Shown here in pieces: positions 44,080 to 53,033 of a stretch of 64,000 nt of DNA. The position numbers and the translations under genes were made by a program. A model generated the notes under the pieces. The model did no database searches. It had not been told where the DNA came from and saw only the letters and a list, made by a program, of their open reading frames with translations. Each line of letters begins with the position of its first letter. Within the stretch, counting starts at the first letter, position 1. This stretch comes from Udaeobacter sp963725505 (GTDB taxonomy: Bacteria > Verrucomicrobiota > Verrucomicrobiia > Chthoniobacterales > UBA10450). The stretch lies in contig CAVRYN010000006.1 of assembly GCA_963725505.1 (NCBI GenBank), positions 191,266 through 255,265 of the forward strand, read 5' to 3'.

Positions 44080-44166
44080 GGTCATCCTGAGCGGATGCGA
44101 AGGATCTCTCATCGAAGAGTAACGTGTTCTGATTTTGTGAGGTCTCTCGCTCCGCTCGGGATGACG
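44080..44166. repeat. Paired-arm repeat (GGTCATCCTGAGCGG...CGCTCGGGATGAC)
   Basis: Left arm GCGGTCATCCTGAGCGGATG, right arm CGCTCCGCTCGGGATGACGG, between zwf and opcA. Confidence 0.8.
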
Positions 44167-44181
44167 GTGCGAATACATCGC

Positions 44182-45723
44182 TCATAATCTCCTCCATGCG
44201 CGGCCGTCGCGCGCGAGCAAATCATCGGCTGCCTCCGGTCCCCACGATCCAGCGGGATAGAAAAACAACTCGGGCACATCCTTTTTCGCGTGCCACGCCT
44301 CCTCGATGGGATCGATGAAAGCCCAGGCTTGCTCGACTTCGTCGCGCCGCGCAAAGAGCGTCGCATCGCCGCTCATCGCATCGAGCAGTAAGCGCTCGTA
44401 CGCTTCCGGGCTGGCCTTTCCAAAGGACGTTCCATAATGGAAATCCATTTTCACCGGCTCGATGTGAAAGCTCGTGCCAGGCACCTTGGCATGAATTCGC
44501 AGCGAAATTCCCTCGTCCGGTTGAATCCGAATGACGAGCACGTTGAGGTCGCGCAGATCTTTGTTAAACAGGACCGCGGGCGCTTTCTTGAAGTGAATGG
44601 AAATTTCCGTTGCCGATTTCGGGAGCCGTTTGCCTACGCGCATGTAAATGGGAACGTCGGCCCAGCGCCAATTGTCGATGAACAGCCGCAGTGCGACGAA
44701 AGTCTCCGTTTGTGAATCCGGGTTAACGTTTTGTTCCTGGCGATAGCCCAGGACCGGATCACCGTGAATGGCGCCTTTAGCATACTGACCGCGCACAACA
44801 TTGGCCGCGATGTCATTGCGCGACCAGCGACGCAGCGATCGCACCACTTTGATCTTTTCGTCGCGAATACTATCGGCACTCAGGTCCGTAGGCGGTTCCA
44901 TGGCCGTAAGGCAAAGGAGCTGGAGCAAGTGGTTCTGCACCATGTCGCGCAAGGCGCCAGCGCTTTCGTAATAGCCAGCGCGAGTCCCGACGCCCAGCGT
45001 TTCCGCCGCTGTGATCTGCACGTGGTCGACGTAGTGCGTGTTCCACAGCGGCGCAAAAATCGCGTTCGCAAATCGCAGGACGAGGATATTCTGCGCCGTT
45101 TCCTTGCCGAGGAAATGGTCGATCCGATAGGTTTGCTCTTCTGTAAAAGAATTGTGGATGATACGATTAAGCTCGCGCGCCGAGGCAAGATCCGTTCCGA
45201 ACGGTTTTTCGACGATTACGCGCACCCAGCTGCCTTTGCATGTTTGATTTAAGCCGGCAGCTTTCAAGTGCTTGAGAATTGGTTCGAATTGGTCTGGGCC
45301 TGCTGCAAAATAGAAAAGGCGATTGCCGCGCGTGCCGTGAGTTTTATCGATTTCATCGAGGCGTTTTGCCAGCGTCTTGTAGCCGCTTTCGTCGCCGAAC
45401 TCGCTTTGATGATAAAAAATCGATTGCGCAAATGTCTTCCAAATTTCGTCGCGCACAGCCTGGCGGGAAAACTTGCGGGTGGTTTCTTCGAGATCGCGCC
45501 GGAATTCCTCATCACTTTTTTTACGACGCGCGAATCCGACAATCGTCACCGCAGGCGGCAGCTCGCCGTCGGCCGCGACGTTATAGAGCGCAGGGACGAG
45601 TTTGCGATGGGCGAGATCGCCTGTAGCGCCGAAGATCACGATACTGCATGGCTGCGGCACAGGACGCGTGGCTAATCCTTCGCGGAGCGGGTTCGGTTCC
45701 GGTTGATCAGCGGTTCGATTCAT
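44182..45723 (-). CDS. zwf: Glucose-6-phosphate 1-dehydrogenase
   Basis: About 513 residues from ATG 45723. First enzyme of the oxidative pentose phosphate route. NADP site IFGATGDLAHRKLVPALYN, substrate-binding RIDHFLGKE with the catalytic His region, EKPFGTDLASA, and the C-terminal RWADVPIYMRVGKRLP and DVPELFFYPAGSWGPEAADDLL. The 5' extension to 45780 runs into a CGCAGATTACGCAGATT repeat and is rejected. opcA follows. Confidence 0.96.
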   Translation of the reverse strand: MNRTADQPEPNPLREGLATRPVPQPCSIVIFGATGDLAHRKLVPALYNVAADGELPPAVTIVGFARRKKSDEEFRRDLEETTRKFSRQAVRDEIWKTFAQSIFYHQSEFGDESGYKTLAKRLDEIDKTHGTRGNRLFYFAAGPDQFEPILKHLKAAGLNQTCKGSWVRVIVEKPFGTDLASARELNRIIHNSFTEEQTYRIDHFLGKETAQNILVLRFANAIFAPLWNTHYVDHVQITAAETLGVGTRAGYYESAGALRDMVQNHLLQLLCLTAMEPPTDLSADSIRDEKIKVVRSLRRWSRNDIAANVVRGQYAKGAIHGDPVLGYRQEQNVNPDSQTETFVALRLFIDNWRWADVPIYMRVGKRLPKSATEISIHFKKAPAVLFNKDLRDLNVLVIRIQPDEGISLRIHAKVPGTSFHIEPVKMDFHYGTSFGKASPEAYERLLLDAMSGDATLFARRDEVEQAWAFIDPIEEAWHAKKDVPELFFYPAGSWGPEAADDLLARDGRAWRRL

Positions 45724-45864
45724 AAGCATCCGCAGATTACGCAGATTGCCGCAGATTTTAAGCGGAATCTTCTCACCCAATTAAGCGTAAGCGTACATAG
45801 GCACCGCTTTGGGCATTCGTTTGATCCTCGCACGCAGACCGCTCTTAACTGTAGTCTACTCCGC

Positions 45865-46536
45865 ATGCCTCCACCGTTTCGCGCAGTCATCTTCGACCTC
45901 GATGGCGTACTCGCCGACTCCGAGCCGTGGTGGAACGAGATTGACGCGAAGTTGCTCGCCGAATACGGCGTCACCTATCACGGCGAGTACCACCGGAACG
46001 TACTCGGCGTGAGCTACCGGCTGGCGGTTGAATTCTACAAGAAAGCCTTTGGCCTCTCCGCGCCTACCGGGGAATTGATGCGGTGCCGAGGAGAAATCGC
46101 CGCCGAGTTCTTTGCGAACCGCGTCGGCCTTTTTCCTTCAACGAGAGTCGTACTAGAAGAGCTGCGGCAAATGAATCTGCGCCTCGCCGTAGCGACGAGT
46201 TCAATGAGCGCGTCGGCGCGGCCCTTGTTAAATCGACATGAGTTAACGACGTTCTTTGACGTTATTGTGACCGGCGAAGAAATCGAACGCGGCAAACCGG
46301 CTCCGGACATCTACCTGCGCGCGGCAGAGAAGCTTGGCGTACCCGCCGATGCCTGCCTCGTCATCGAGGACGCGCTTTCCGGCATCTCTGCTGCCAAGGT
46401 CGCTAAGATGCGCGTAGCCGCTATCCCCGATACACGCTTCGTCGATGCGGGCGATTATGAGAAGCAAGCGGATTACTTGCTTAGCGATCTTTCAGAAATC
46501 CCGGCCCTTGTCCGCAGCGCAGCTATTGCGGATTAG
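45865..46536 (+). CDS. HAD-family phosphatase, beta-phosphoglucomutase-like
   Basis: 223 residues from ATG 45865. Nucleophile motif FDLDGVLADSEPWW at residues 10-23, motif II ATSSMSASARP, motif III Lys in ERGKPAPDIYLRAAE and motif IV VIEDALSGISAAKVA. The cap domain lies between motifs I and II. Substrate likely a sugar phosphate or phosphoglycolate. It converges with glyA, the two stops overlapping. Confidence 0.9.
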   Translation: MPPPFRAVIFDLDGVLADSEPWWNEIDAKLLAEYGVTYHGEYHRNVLGVSYRLAVEFYKKAFGLSAPTGELMRCRGEIAAEFFANRVGLFPSTRVVLEELRQMNLRLAVATSSMSASARPLLNRHELTTFFDVIVTGEEIERGKPAPDIYLRAAEKLGVPADACLVIEDALSGISAAKVAKMRVAAIPDTRFVDAGDYEKQADYLLSDLSEIPALVRSAAIAD

Positions 46537-47832
46537 GTGGGCAAAGGAAATTTTCGCGTGAGCTCGCGCACTTTTTCGCGTACGCGATTGTAGCGCGGAT
46601 TCATCGGTGCGGTTTTGCAAAGCCTCGGCAACTAGATCGGCGATCTCGAGCATTTCTTCTTCTTTCATTCCGCGCGTGGTGACGGCTGGTGTGCCGACGC
46701 GGATGCCGCCGGGCTTAAAGATTGGATAGGTGTCGAACGGGATCCCGTTTTTGTTCACGGTGATGCCGGCTCGGTCGAGAACTTCCTGTGCTTCTTTGCC
46801 GTTAATTTCTTTCGGGCGAAGATCGACAAGCATTAAATGATTGTCGGTGCCGCCAGAGACAATGCGGTAGCCGTGTTTCGCCAGACCCGCGGCGAGCGCC
46901 TTGGCGTTGAGCACGACCTGCCGCTGATATTCGCGGAACGGCGGTTGGAGCGCTTCGTGAAAGCAGACCGCTTTCGCTGCAATAACATGCATGAGCGGTC
47001 CGCCCTGCACCCCTGGGAAAACAGTCGCGTCGATTTGCTTGGCGAATCTCTCTTCGCACATGACAATGCCGCCTCGTGGCCCGCGCAGACTTTTGTGTGT
47101 TGTGGTCGTGATAAACTGCGCGTGTGGAATCGGGCTCGGGTGCTGACCACCGGCAACAAGCCCGGCGATGTGCGCCATGTCGATGAACAAAAGCGCGCCG
47201 ACCGAATCCGCGATTTGGCGTAGCCGCGGGAAATCGATGATGCGCGGATAAGCTGACGCGCCGGCGGTGATCATGAGCGGGCGGACCTCTTCGGCTTGCT
47301 TTTGCAATGCGTCGTAATCGATCTGCTCGGTCTTCTCGCTCACGCCGTACTGCGAGACGGTATAAAATTTCCCGGAGAAATTCGCGGGATGTCCGTGTGT
47401 GAGATGGCCGCCGTGCGCGAGATTCATGGCCAGAATCTTGTCGCCGGGTTTCAGCACCGAAAAATAAACCGCCATGTTCGCTTGCGCGCCGCTATGCGGT
47501 TGAACGTTCACGTGCTCGCAGGCGAAGAGTCGCTTGGCGCGATCGATCGCCAGTTGTTCAGCGGTATCGACATTTTCGCAGCCGCCGTACCAGCGTTTTC
47601 GCGGATAACCTTCGGCATACTTGTTCGTGAGGACGCTGCCTTGCGCTTCCATTACTGCGCGGCTGGTGAAATTTTCGGAAGCAATCAATTCGATGTTTTC
47701 ACGCTGACGTTTTTCCTCTGCCACGATTGCGTCGAAAATTTCCGGATCGACTCTGCGCAACGCTTCTCCGTAGCGAGGAGGCGGTGTCGAACTGAACGAT
47801 CCAGTTTCAATTCGCTGAGGAAGATCCTCCAT
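46533..47832 (-). pseudogene. glyA: Serine hydroxymethyltransferase, frame break in last 20 codons
   Basis: PLP enzyme interconverting serine and glycine while making methylene-tetrahydrofolate. From ATG 47832: IELIASENFTSRAVMEAQGS, NKYAEGYPRKRWYGGCE, NVQPHSGAQANMAVY, DMAHIAGLVAGG, and the PLP-lysine segment TTTTHKSLRGPRGG. The C-terminus VREKVRELTRKFPLPT followed by a stop at 46533 is found only after removing one base near 46584; unrepaired, the frame runs to 46492 with an unrelated end. As the gene is normally essential, this break is probably not a real inactivation. Confidence 0.9.
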
Positions 47833-48340
47833 GGGATACGAAGATAGCTCGCGCGAGTGCGTTGCACCAGGCCGCACCAGTTCGCTCTGTTCGACAAATG
47901 CCAGCACGCTGGGTAGGGCATTCTGTGATGATGTGTGCGCAATCCTCGTACACTTCGCGGCCGAGCCCGATTGGGTCGGGCACATCGCGCCACACCGTCG
48001 TGCCCGGCTCTTCAAATTCGCGGAACAAAAATGTTTTGTCGGCGCTTTGGGGAAAGAGTGTTTGGATCGTTTCGACGTGGGCGCCGGTCATGGCAAAAAT
48101 GTGCGTCGCGCGATCGACTAGGGTTGCCGTGAGGGGCTGGCTGCGCTGGCCGCTGATGTCCGCGCCTTCCTCCTCGCAGACTTGCACCGCGTAAAGACTT
48201 GGCGGTTGGCCGCGCACGGCATGCACACCGGCCGAAACAACCTCGATATCTTTCCGGTTCCCGAGCATACGGCGAAAAAGCCCTTCCGCGATCGGACTGC
48301 GGCAGATATTCCCTGTGCAAACAAAGAGGACGCTTTTCAC
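47807..48340 (-). CDS. Low-molecular-weight protein tyrosine/arginine phosphatase, altered C-terminus
   Basis: 177 residues as read. Phosphate-binding loop CTGNICRSPIAEG at residues 8-20 and the general-acid loop DVPDPIGLGREVYEDC. The family end should read IITECLPSVLAFVEQ; that sequence appears after removing one base near 47918, and then reading proceeds without a stop into glyA. So the native arrangement could be a phosphatase-SHMT fusion of about 600 residues or a tightly coupled pair. Unrepaired, it overlaps the glyA start by 26 bases. Confidence 0.85.
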   Translation of the reverse strand: MKSVLFVCTGNICRSPIAEGLFRRMLGNRKDIEVVSAGVHAVRGQPPSLYAVQVCEEEGADISGQRSQPLTATLVDRATHIFAMTGAHVETIQTLFPQSADKTFLFREFEEPGTTVWRDVPDPIGLGREVYEDCAHIITECPTQRAGICRTERTGAAWCNALARAIFVSHGGSSSAN

Positions 48341-48494
48341 GTTTCAGAGGGCGCGAGCGAGCGCCACCCCAACGTAGAATTGTACGTGCTCAAGTCAATC
48401 TGAGCGAGGTGTGAAGTCTGCGTATTGAGAATTGGGGCTTCTCGTCAGCAGGAATTGCAGGTATTTTGGTGGGCGTTCCGTTGTTTTTGCGCAA

Positions 48495-49322
48495 ATGACC
48501 ATCGACACACTGCGTCAGGTACCATTGTTTGAATCGCTCGATAACGAGGCGGCTGGCGAATTATGTCATCTGCTTGAGAGCCTCGACTGCAAAGCCAGCA
48601 CGATTCTGTTCCGCGCGGGCGACGAAGGCGACGCGATGTATGTAATCGAGCGCGGGAAGGTCCGGATTTGCGTTCGCACAACTCAGGGACACGAGCTCAC
48701 GCTAACGGAGCTTGGCCGTGGAGATTTTTTTGGTGAAATGGCATTGCTCGGCGATGGGCAGCGGCGGTCAGCTGATGCCGTTGTTGCCGAGGATGCACGG
48801 CTGGCAGTGCTCTCGCGGGAGCATTTTCTCTCTTTTGTGCGGAGCAGTCCGAATGTCGCGCTGGAGTTGCTTACCGCTCTTGCCAACCGGCTTCGGCATA
48901 CCGATGAGATGTTGCGTCATAGTGCCACGCGCAACGTCAATGTGGAGGACGCAGCGCGTTTGACCCTTGCCGATCGCGCGGCGGACAAGATCGCCGAATT
49001 CGGGGGAAGCTGGAAATTCATTATATTCGAGATCGGATTATTCCTTTTGTGGATGTTACTAAACACATGGCTGCTCGCCGACAAAGTTTTCGATCCCTAC
49101 CCCTACGTGTTCTTGAATCTCGTCCTCGGAATTATTTGCGGACTCCAAGCCCCGATTATCATGATGTCGCAAAACCGGCAGAGCCATAAAGATCGGCTGC
49201 GCGCGGACCTCGATTACCAGCTGAATTTGAAGAACGAGCTCGCGTTGAATGAGATTCTCGAGCGCCTCAAAACGCTCGAGCGCGAATCTCTGCACCTGAC
49301 ATCGGATAAACGACCCGAATGA
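48495..49322 (+). CDS. cNMP-binding protein with DUF1003 membrane domain
   Basis: About 275 residues from ATG 48495. An N-terminal cyclic-nucleotide-binding fold (residues 5-120: FRAGDEGDAMYVIERGKV, GRGDFFGEMALLGDGQRRSADAV) followed by the DUF1003 region with two TM helices (FIIFEIGLFLLWMLLNTWLL, FLNLVLGIICGLQAPIIMMSQNR) and a coiled-coil tail. Possibly a cAMP-responsive membrane sensor. Upstream in-frame extension to 48432 has no support. Confidence 0.88.
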   Translation: MTIDTLRQVPLFESLDNEAAGELCHLLESLDCKASTILFRAGDEGDAMYVIERGKVRICVRTTQGHELTLTELGRGDFFGEMALLGDGQRRSADAVVAEDARLAVLSREHFLSFVRSSPNVALELLTALANRLRHTDEMLRHSATRNVNVEDAARLTLADRAADKIAEFGGSWKFIIFEIGLFLLWMLLNTWLLADKVFDPYPYVFLNLVLGIICGLQAPIIMMSQNRQSHKDRLRADLDYQLNLKNELALNEILERLKTLERESLHLTSDKRPE

Positions 49323-49440
49323 GTGAGAGGTTTTCAGTTTTAAGGCTTAAGGGGTCTGCAAGGCGCGCTTAAGACTTAAAGCTTTCTCACTTCTTGAAAC
49401 ATTGCCGCACGCGTCAGCTTGATTATGTTGCGGCTGCTTT

Positions 49441-49629
49441 ATGAAAAAGCTGGTCATCTTTATGTTTTTGATTCCGGTGCTGACTCTGGTCTTCTTTGGC
49501 TGCGCAAATCAAGGCCCCGACCCTGAGCAAGCATCGCGCGAGGCGCAACAACGACGCGAAGCTGAGCGACAACAGGCGGAGTTTCGCAAGGGCCTCCCTC
49601 CGGAAGGCAGTCCCAGCCAGGTCCGGTAG
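49441..49629 (+). CDS. Small lipoprotein
   Basis: 62 residues: signal sequence KKLVIFMFLIPVLTLVFFG with lipobox FFGC (Cys near residue 21), then a charged Gln/Glu/Arg-rich segment (REAQQRREAERQQAEFRKG). No family recognised; likely tethered in an envelope membrane. Confidence 0.65.
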   Translation: MKKLVIFMFLIPVLTLVFFGCANQGPDPEQASREAQQRREAERQQAEFRKGLPPEGSPSQVR

Positions 49630-49645
49630 TGGAATCGCTCCGCGA

Positions 49646-49733
49646 TCTCATGCTCATGCTCGTAATCGTAATCGAGAGCTTGCTTGGTGATTCGATCACG
49701 AGCATGGGCAGGAGCACGATTACGAGTTGCCCG
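49646..49733. repeat. Paired-arm repeat (CTCATGCTCGTAATCGTAATCG...CACGATTACGAG)
   Basis: CTCATGCTCATGCTCGTAAT at the left; GATCACGAGCATGGGCAGGA then GCACGATTACGAG at the right, between the lipoprotein and acyltransferase genes. Confidence 0.65.
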
Positions 49734-49810
49734 AGCTTCCTTCGGCATTAGACATTCGTCATTCTCTGCACACTGTGGCCTTGCGCTCGACAGCATGTTT
49801 AAAGTCCGCC

Positions 49811-50813
49811 ATGCGCTCATACTGGAAGCGACTCCGGTACCGCCTTGAATGGACCGGCCTTCTTCTTGCCACAAAATTGATCCCGTTGTTCTCGCGAAGG
49901 GCCTGCTATCATCTTGCCCAGACAGCCGGAGCGCTGTTTAGCTTCCTTGATCGGCGCGGGTATCAGGTCGCACTGAGTAATCTGGAGGTCGCGTTTGGCG
50001 ATCGATTCTCTCGCGATGAGCGACAAAAAATCGTCCGGGAATCGTTTCAACATTTTGCGCGGACCATGGTTGATCTGCTGTGGAGCCCCCGCCTGACACA
50101 GCAAAACTTTTCTCGTTACATCGAGTGCGAAAATCTTGAGGAAACAGTGCGAGGCCACCGGACCGGAGCACAGTCTGATTGTGCGCCTGCTATCATTACG
50201 GCAACTTTCGAATGGCTCAGTCTGGCCGGTGGTTTTCTCGATTTGAAAGGCACAATCATCTCGCAGGAATTTAAGAACTCGTTGCTCGATCCAATTTTCA
50301 AGAAATTGCGGGAGCAATCTGGTCACGAGCTGGTTCCACGTGAACGCGGAATCATTCGCCTTTACAAGGTGCTTCGACAAAAGGGGCGCACCGCGTTGCT
50401 GGTCGATCTAACGGTGCCGCCCAGCCCAGGGTGCAGTGGCAATTGATTGTTTTGGATTAAAAACCAGCGTGACTTCCGCACATGCCTGGCTCCATGAGCA
50501 GACCCGGGTCCCGATTATCCCAGCGCATTGCGAGCCGCTGCCTAATGGACGTTATCGGCTCATCTTCCATCCGAAGATCGAACACACCGCTGAGATGACT
50601 CATCAGCAAATCGCCCAAGCCTGTTGGGATTCATTCGAACCTTACGTGCGAAAGAATCCAGCGCCCTGGCTCTGGATGTACAAGCATTGGCGCTACCGCC
50701 CCACAAAGCCAGACCGGCCTTATCCGTTTTACGCAAATTTCTCCCGACCGTTCGACGACATGCTCCAACGCGACAAAGCGACCGACGCAAAAGAAGAAAA
50801 CGCCACGCGATGA
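49811..50813 (+). pseudogene. LpxL/HtrB-type lipid A acyltransferase, four single-base breaks
   Basis: From ATG 49811: a membrane-anchored acyltransferase that adds secondary acyl chains to lipid A. N-terminal LEWTGLLLATKLIPLFSRRACYHLAQTAGALFSF and GYQVALSNLEVAFGDRFS are typical. As read, the catalytic HxxxxE motif is missing. Removing one base each near 50150, 50184 and 50209 restores SLIVACYHYGNFEWLSLAGG with the motif, and removing one near 50426 rejoins VDLTVPPSPGAVAIDCFG to the C-terminal half ending KHWRYRPTKPDRPY. The first three breaks cancel out, hiding the damage. Confidence 0.85.
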
Positions 50814-50837
50814 AGCGTGGCGTCTCCTGGCAAATAC

Positions 50838-50931
50838 TGTAGCCGCCTCGCTGTGCCTGCGCGCCGTAGGCTACGCGAAGGCGGGTCGAGGCGCTTTTCC
50901 AAAGACACGGCGACATAGCGCCGTGGCTACA
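50838..50931. repeat. Palindromic element A with element B nested inside
   Basis: TGTAGCCGCCTCGCTGTG, then a 30-base insert (50856-50885, CCTGCGCGCCGTAGGCTACG to GGCGGG), then TCGAGGCGC and the closing GCGCCGTGGCTACA. Copy 52826-52904 shows the uninterrupted junction CTGTGTCGAGGCG. Confidence 0.85.
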
Positions 50932-50943
50932 ACATCACTAGTC

Positions 50944-51714
50944 TTACGGTTTGTTCGCGACCACTTGCGGCGCAGGTTTGCTCACTTCAAGCTGGGCGCT
51001 CACTTTCTGGATTTGCGCGGCTTGCTCTTTCAGCTGGGCGACAACAGTCTCCATTCCCTTCTTGAGTTCAGTGATCGTCGCTCTCCTGGTCTTGAATCTC
51101 TTCGGTTCTGTTCCTCTACCTTCTTGTGCTCTTTGAGGAACTCATTAAGCAACATTGCGTTGATTGCTGTGTAGCGCACGCTCTCAATTCGACCTTTCGC
51201 ATCGCGGATTGCCAGATTAGGATCGACCTCGGCTACCTCCTCAGCCACTAGGCCGTAGTCGAGGCTTTGGGTTGCGTCGATCTCCTTCTTGTAGCGGTAG
51301 GTAACCGGTTTGAGCCGGTAGAGTGTTTCACTGGCTCTGTTCATCGGCTGGATCTCTTCCTTATAACGGCGCGAGGAAGTGAATGACCGAGTAGCCGTAG
51401 TTAGGTCAACAGTAATGTTCCACCCCCATTTACTGAGGTGGTGTTAATATTGCGGATATAGGGTGATTGCTCTCCCCAGCGACACCAGACATCCCCGCGC
51501 CGATATAGACGTTACCGTCACCCGTTGTTGCCAAGATCCCCGCTTGAAACCCCAGGGCGGTGTTGTCATTGCCAGTGGTGTCATTGAGCGCGCCACCGCC
51601 GAGGCCGTGTTTTCGTTGCCTGTCGTTTCCGCGGCTGCCTAAAGAACTCATTTCCGGCCGATTCATGGTTAGATGTCGGTTTTGCCTAACCCTTCGCCTC
51701 CGGCGCGCTGTCAA
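50944..51714 (-). pseudogene. S74-type intramolecular chaperone surface protein, short paralog, several breaks
   Basis: The head-repeat pattern (GNDNTALGFQAG, GDGNVYIGAGMSG) is followed by the endosialidase-type chaperone domain SSRRYKEEIQPM, LYRLKPVTYRYK, DYGLVAEEVAEVDPNL, VRYTAINAMLLNEFLKEHKKVEEQNR and, after breaks near 51101 and 51082, ATITELKKGMETVVAQLKEQ and a KPAPQVVANKP tail. S74 domains trimerise fibre-like surface proteins and cleave themselves off. Signal peptide not found in frame. Paralog of the gene at 53034. Confidence 0.65.
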
Positions 51715-51820
51715 CCCGGCACCCGCCCGGCGAACGCGTCACCATGCCATCTCATGTCCAGCCGTAAAACTTATTCCGTCGAGACGCCTTTTCCCAAAAT
51801 GCGGATGCTATGTCAAGAAG
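51702..51820. repeat. 120 bp upstream sequence shared by both S74 genes (copy 1)
   Basis: GGCGCGCTGTCAACCCGGCA to GTCAAGAAG, nearly identical over the first 65 bases to 54291-54410. Both lie just upstream of an S74 gene on the minus strand, so they probably are duplicated promoter regions. Confidence 0.75.
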
Positions 51821-51833
51821 AGAAGCAAAGAGA

Positions 51834-51865
51834 GTAAAGGCGTTCGCTGTGGCGAACGGCTTTAC
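51834..51865. repeat. Hairpin repeat GTAAAGGCGTTCGC/GCGAACGGCTTTAC
   Basis: Near-perfect inverted repeat of 15-base arms; a perfect copy is at 52951-52982. Could act as a bidirectional terminator-like hairpin but lacks a T-run. Confidence 0.7.
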
Positions 51866-52117
51866 AAATTCGCCTTGGTGCTCGTCGCGGCGAGGTCGAT
51901 GTACTTCGCAGCATTAAGCTGTTCAGTACCCCTTTTGCCACCGGCTTGCTCGTGTCAAGCTGCGCGCTGGCGTTTCTGGGAGGTTTCGGATCAAGCAATC
52001 CGGCGCGATAACAACGTCGATTCCATCGACACGCTCCAATACGCGCGTGAGATTACCGGGCAACGCGCAAATTCGCCAGCCAGTTTTGGCCGAAGCACGT
52101 AGCCAGGGGCCTTGGAC

Positions 52118-52682
52118 TTACTCCGGCGTAGGCGATGGACTTGGCGAAGTAGCCTCTACCGCAGGAGATGGAGTTGGCGAAGTACCCTCCGCCGCAGGGA
52201 ATACCGCATTGCCAGACATCTTCGCTTTGTCCAAATTACGCTGCCATTGGCGCTGTAAGTCTTCCGGCCCGAGCTGTCGTGGGGCAAGTCGCTCTCTCGT
52301 CATTCTGTCTTTTTCAACTTTTGCAGCGTCCACCTTCGAGCGGTCGGGAATCAGGGCCCGAAACTCGGGGGGAAGTTGTTGTATTCTCCTTTCTCTTTCA
52401 GCTTGGATCTGCGTAGCGTCGGGAGTCTGGCTCTGAACGCCCGGAGCAATCGTCCGGACGTTTGTAACAGCTTTCTCTCTTTGGGCCAACGCTCTTTCTC
52501 TTTCAAGCCAACGCTCTCTCTCTTTCAACTAAAACTTTCTCTCTTTCGTCTAACGCTGCCTCGCGCGTGTCCAGCTCCGTTTTCCGTTGAGCCAGTTGCT
52601 GTTCAGCGGCTGAATTTTGTTTTTGGCAGGCGCAAATCATCGCGAAAGCGATGAGCATCGAAACGATAAAGATTTTTTTCAT
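52118..52682 (-). pseudogene. Coiled-coil lipoprotein with frame break in a (GA)n run
   Basis: From ATG 52682: lipoprotein signal FIVSMLIAFAMICAC with Cys near residue 17, then heptad-like RKTELDTREAALDEREKVLVERE. The frame breaks in a GAGAGAGAG run near 52527 and resumes as RWLERERALAQREKAVTNV, LPPEFRALIPDRSKVDAAK, ending in a Ser/Pro/Thr tail. Four extra bases of the dinucleotide run explain the break. Likely an envelope-attached structural protein. The repeat could make expression phase-variable. Confidence 0.7.
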
Positions 52683-52825
52683 ATCTGAAGTAAACTGTAA
52701 TTGGTTTTCGGTAATTGCGAGCAAGAAAACTGGAGGGGCAATGGCTAGTCAAACGAAACTTAACGCGCCTGCGGCGTTGGTGAAGTTGCCGCTCACAGTA
52801 CGACCACTGCTTCAACGCGAGGAGC

Positions 52826-52904
52826 TGTAGCCGCCTGGCTGTGTCGAGGCGTTCAGGTGGCGATGCTTTCGCTGACCGCAAGGCGACACAACGCCGTGGC
52901 TACA
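52826..52904. repeat. Palindromic element A, intact relative of the nested copy
   Basis: TGTAGCCGCCTGGCTGTGTC at the left, AACGCCGTGGCTACA at the right. Confidence 0.85.
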
Positions 52905-52950
52905 ACACGTGCCAACGCGGACAGGGCGACTACCATCGAGAGCAAAAACG

Positions 52951-52982
52951 GTAAAGGCGTTCGCCGTGGCGAACGCCTTTAC
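52951..52982. repeat. Perfect hairpin repeat GTAAAGGCGTTCGCC/GGCGAACGCCTTTAC
   Basis: 15-base arms with a two-base loop, matching 51834-51865. Lies downstream of the longer S74 gene. Confidence 0.75.
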
Positions 52983-53033
52983 AATTCAAGTCGCCTAGGT
53001 GCCTGGCACACAAGGCGTCTCTACATCGCAGCT

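Noticed and set aside
45724..45780. Upstream extension of zwf
   Set aside because: It is a CGCAGATTACGCAGATT repeat read in frame; the ATG at 45723 gives the normal N-terminus.
641..51103. Programmed +1 ribosomal frameshifting as explanation for the breaks
   Set aside because: No common slippery sequence or stop-codon context at the sites, and some genes would need four events; error or decay is simpler.
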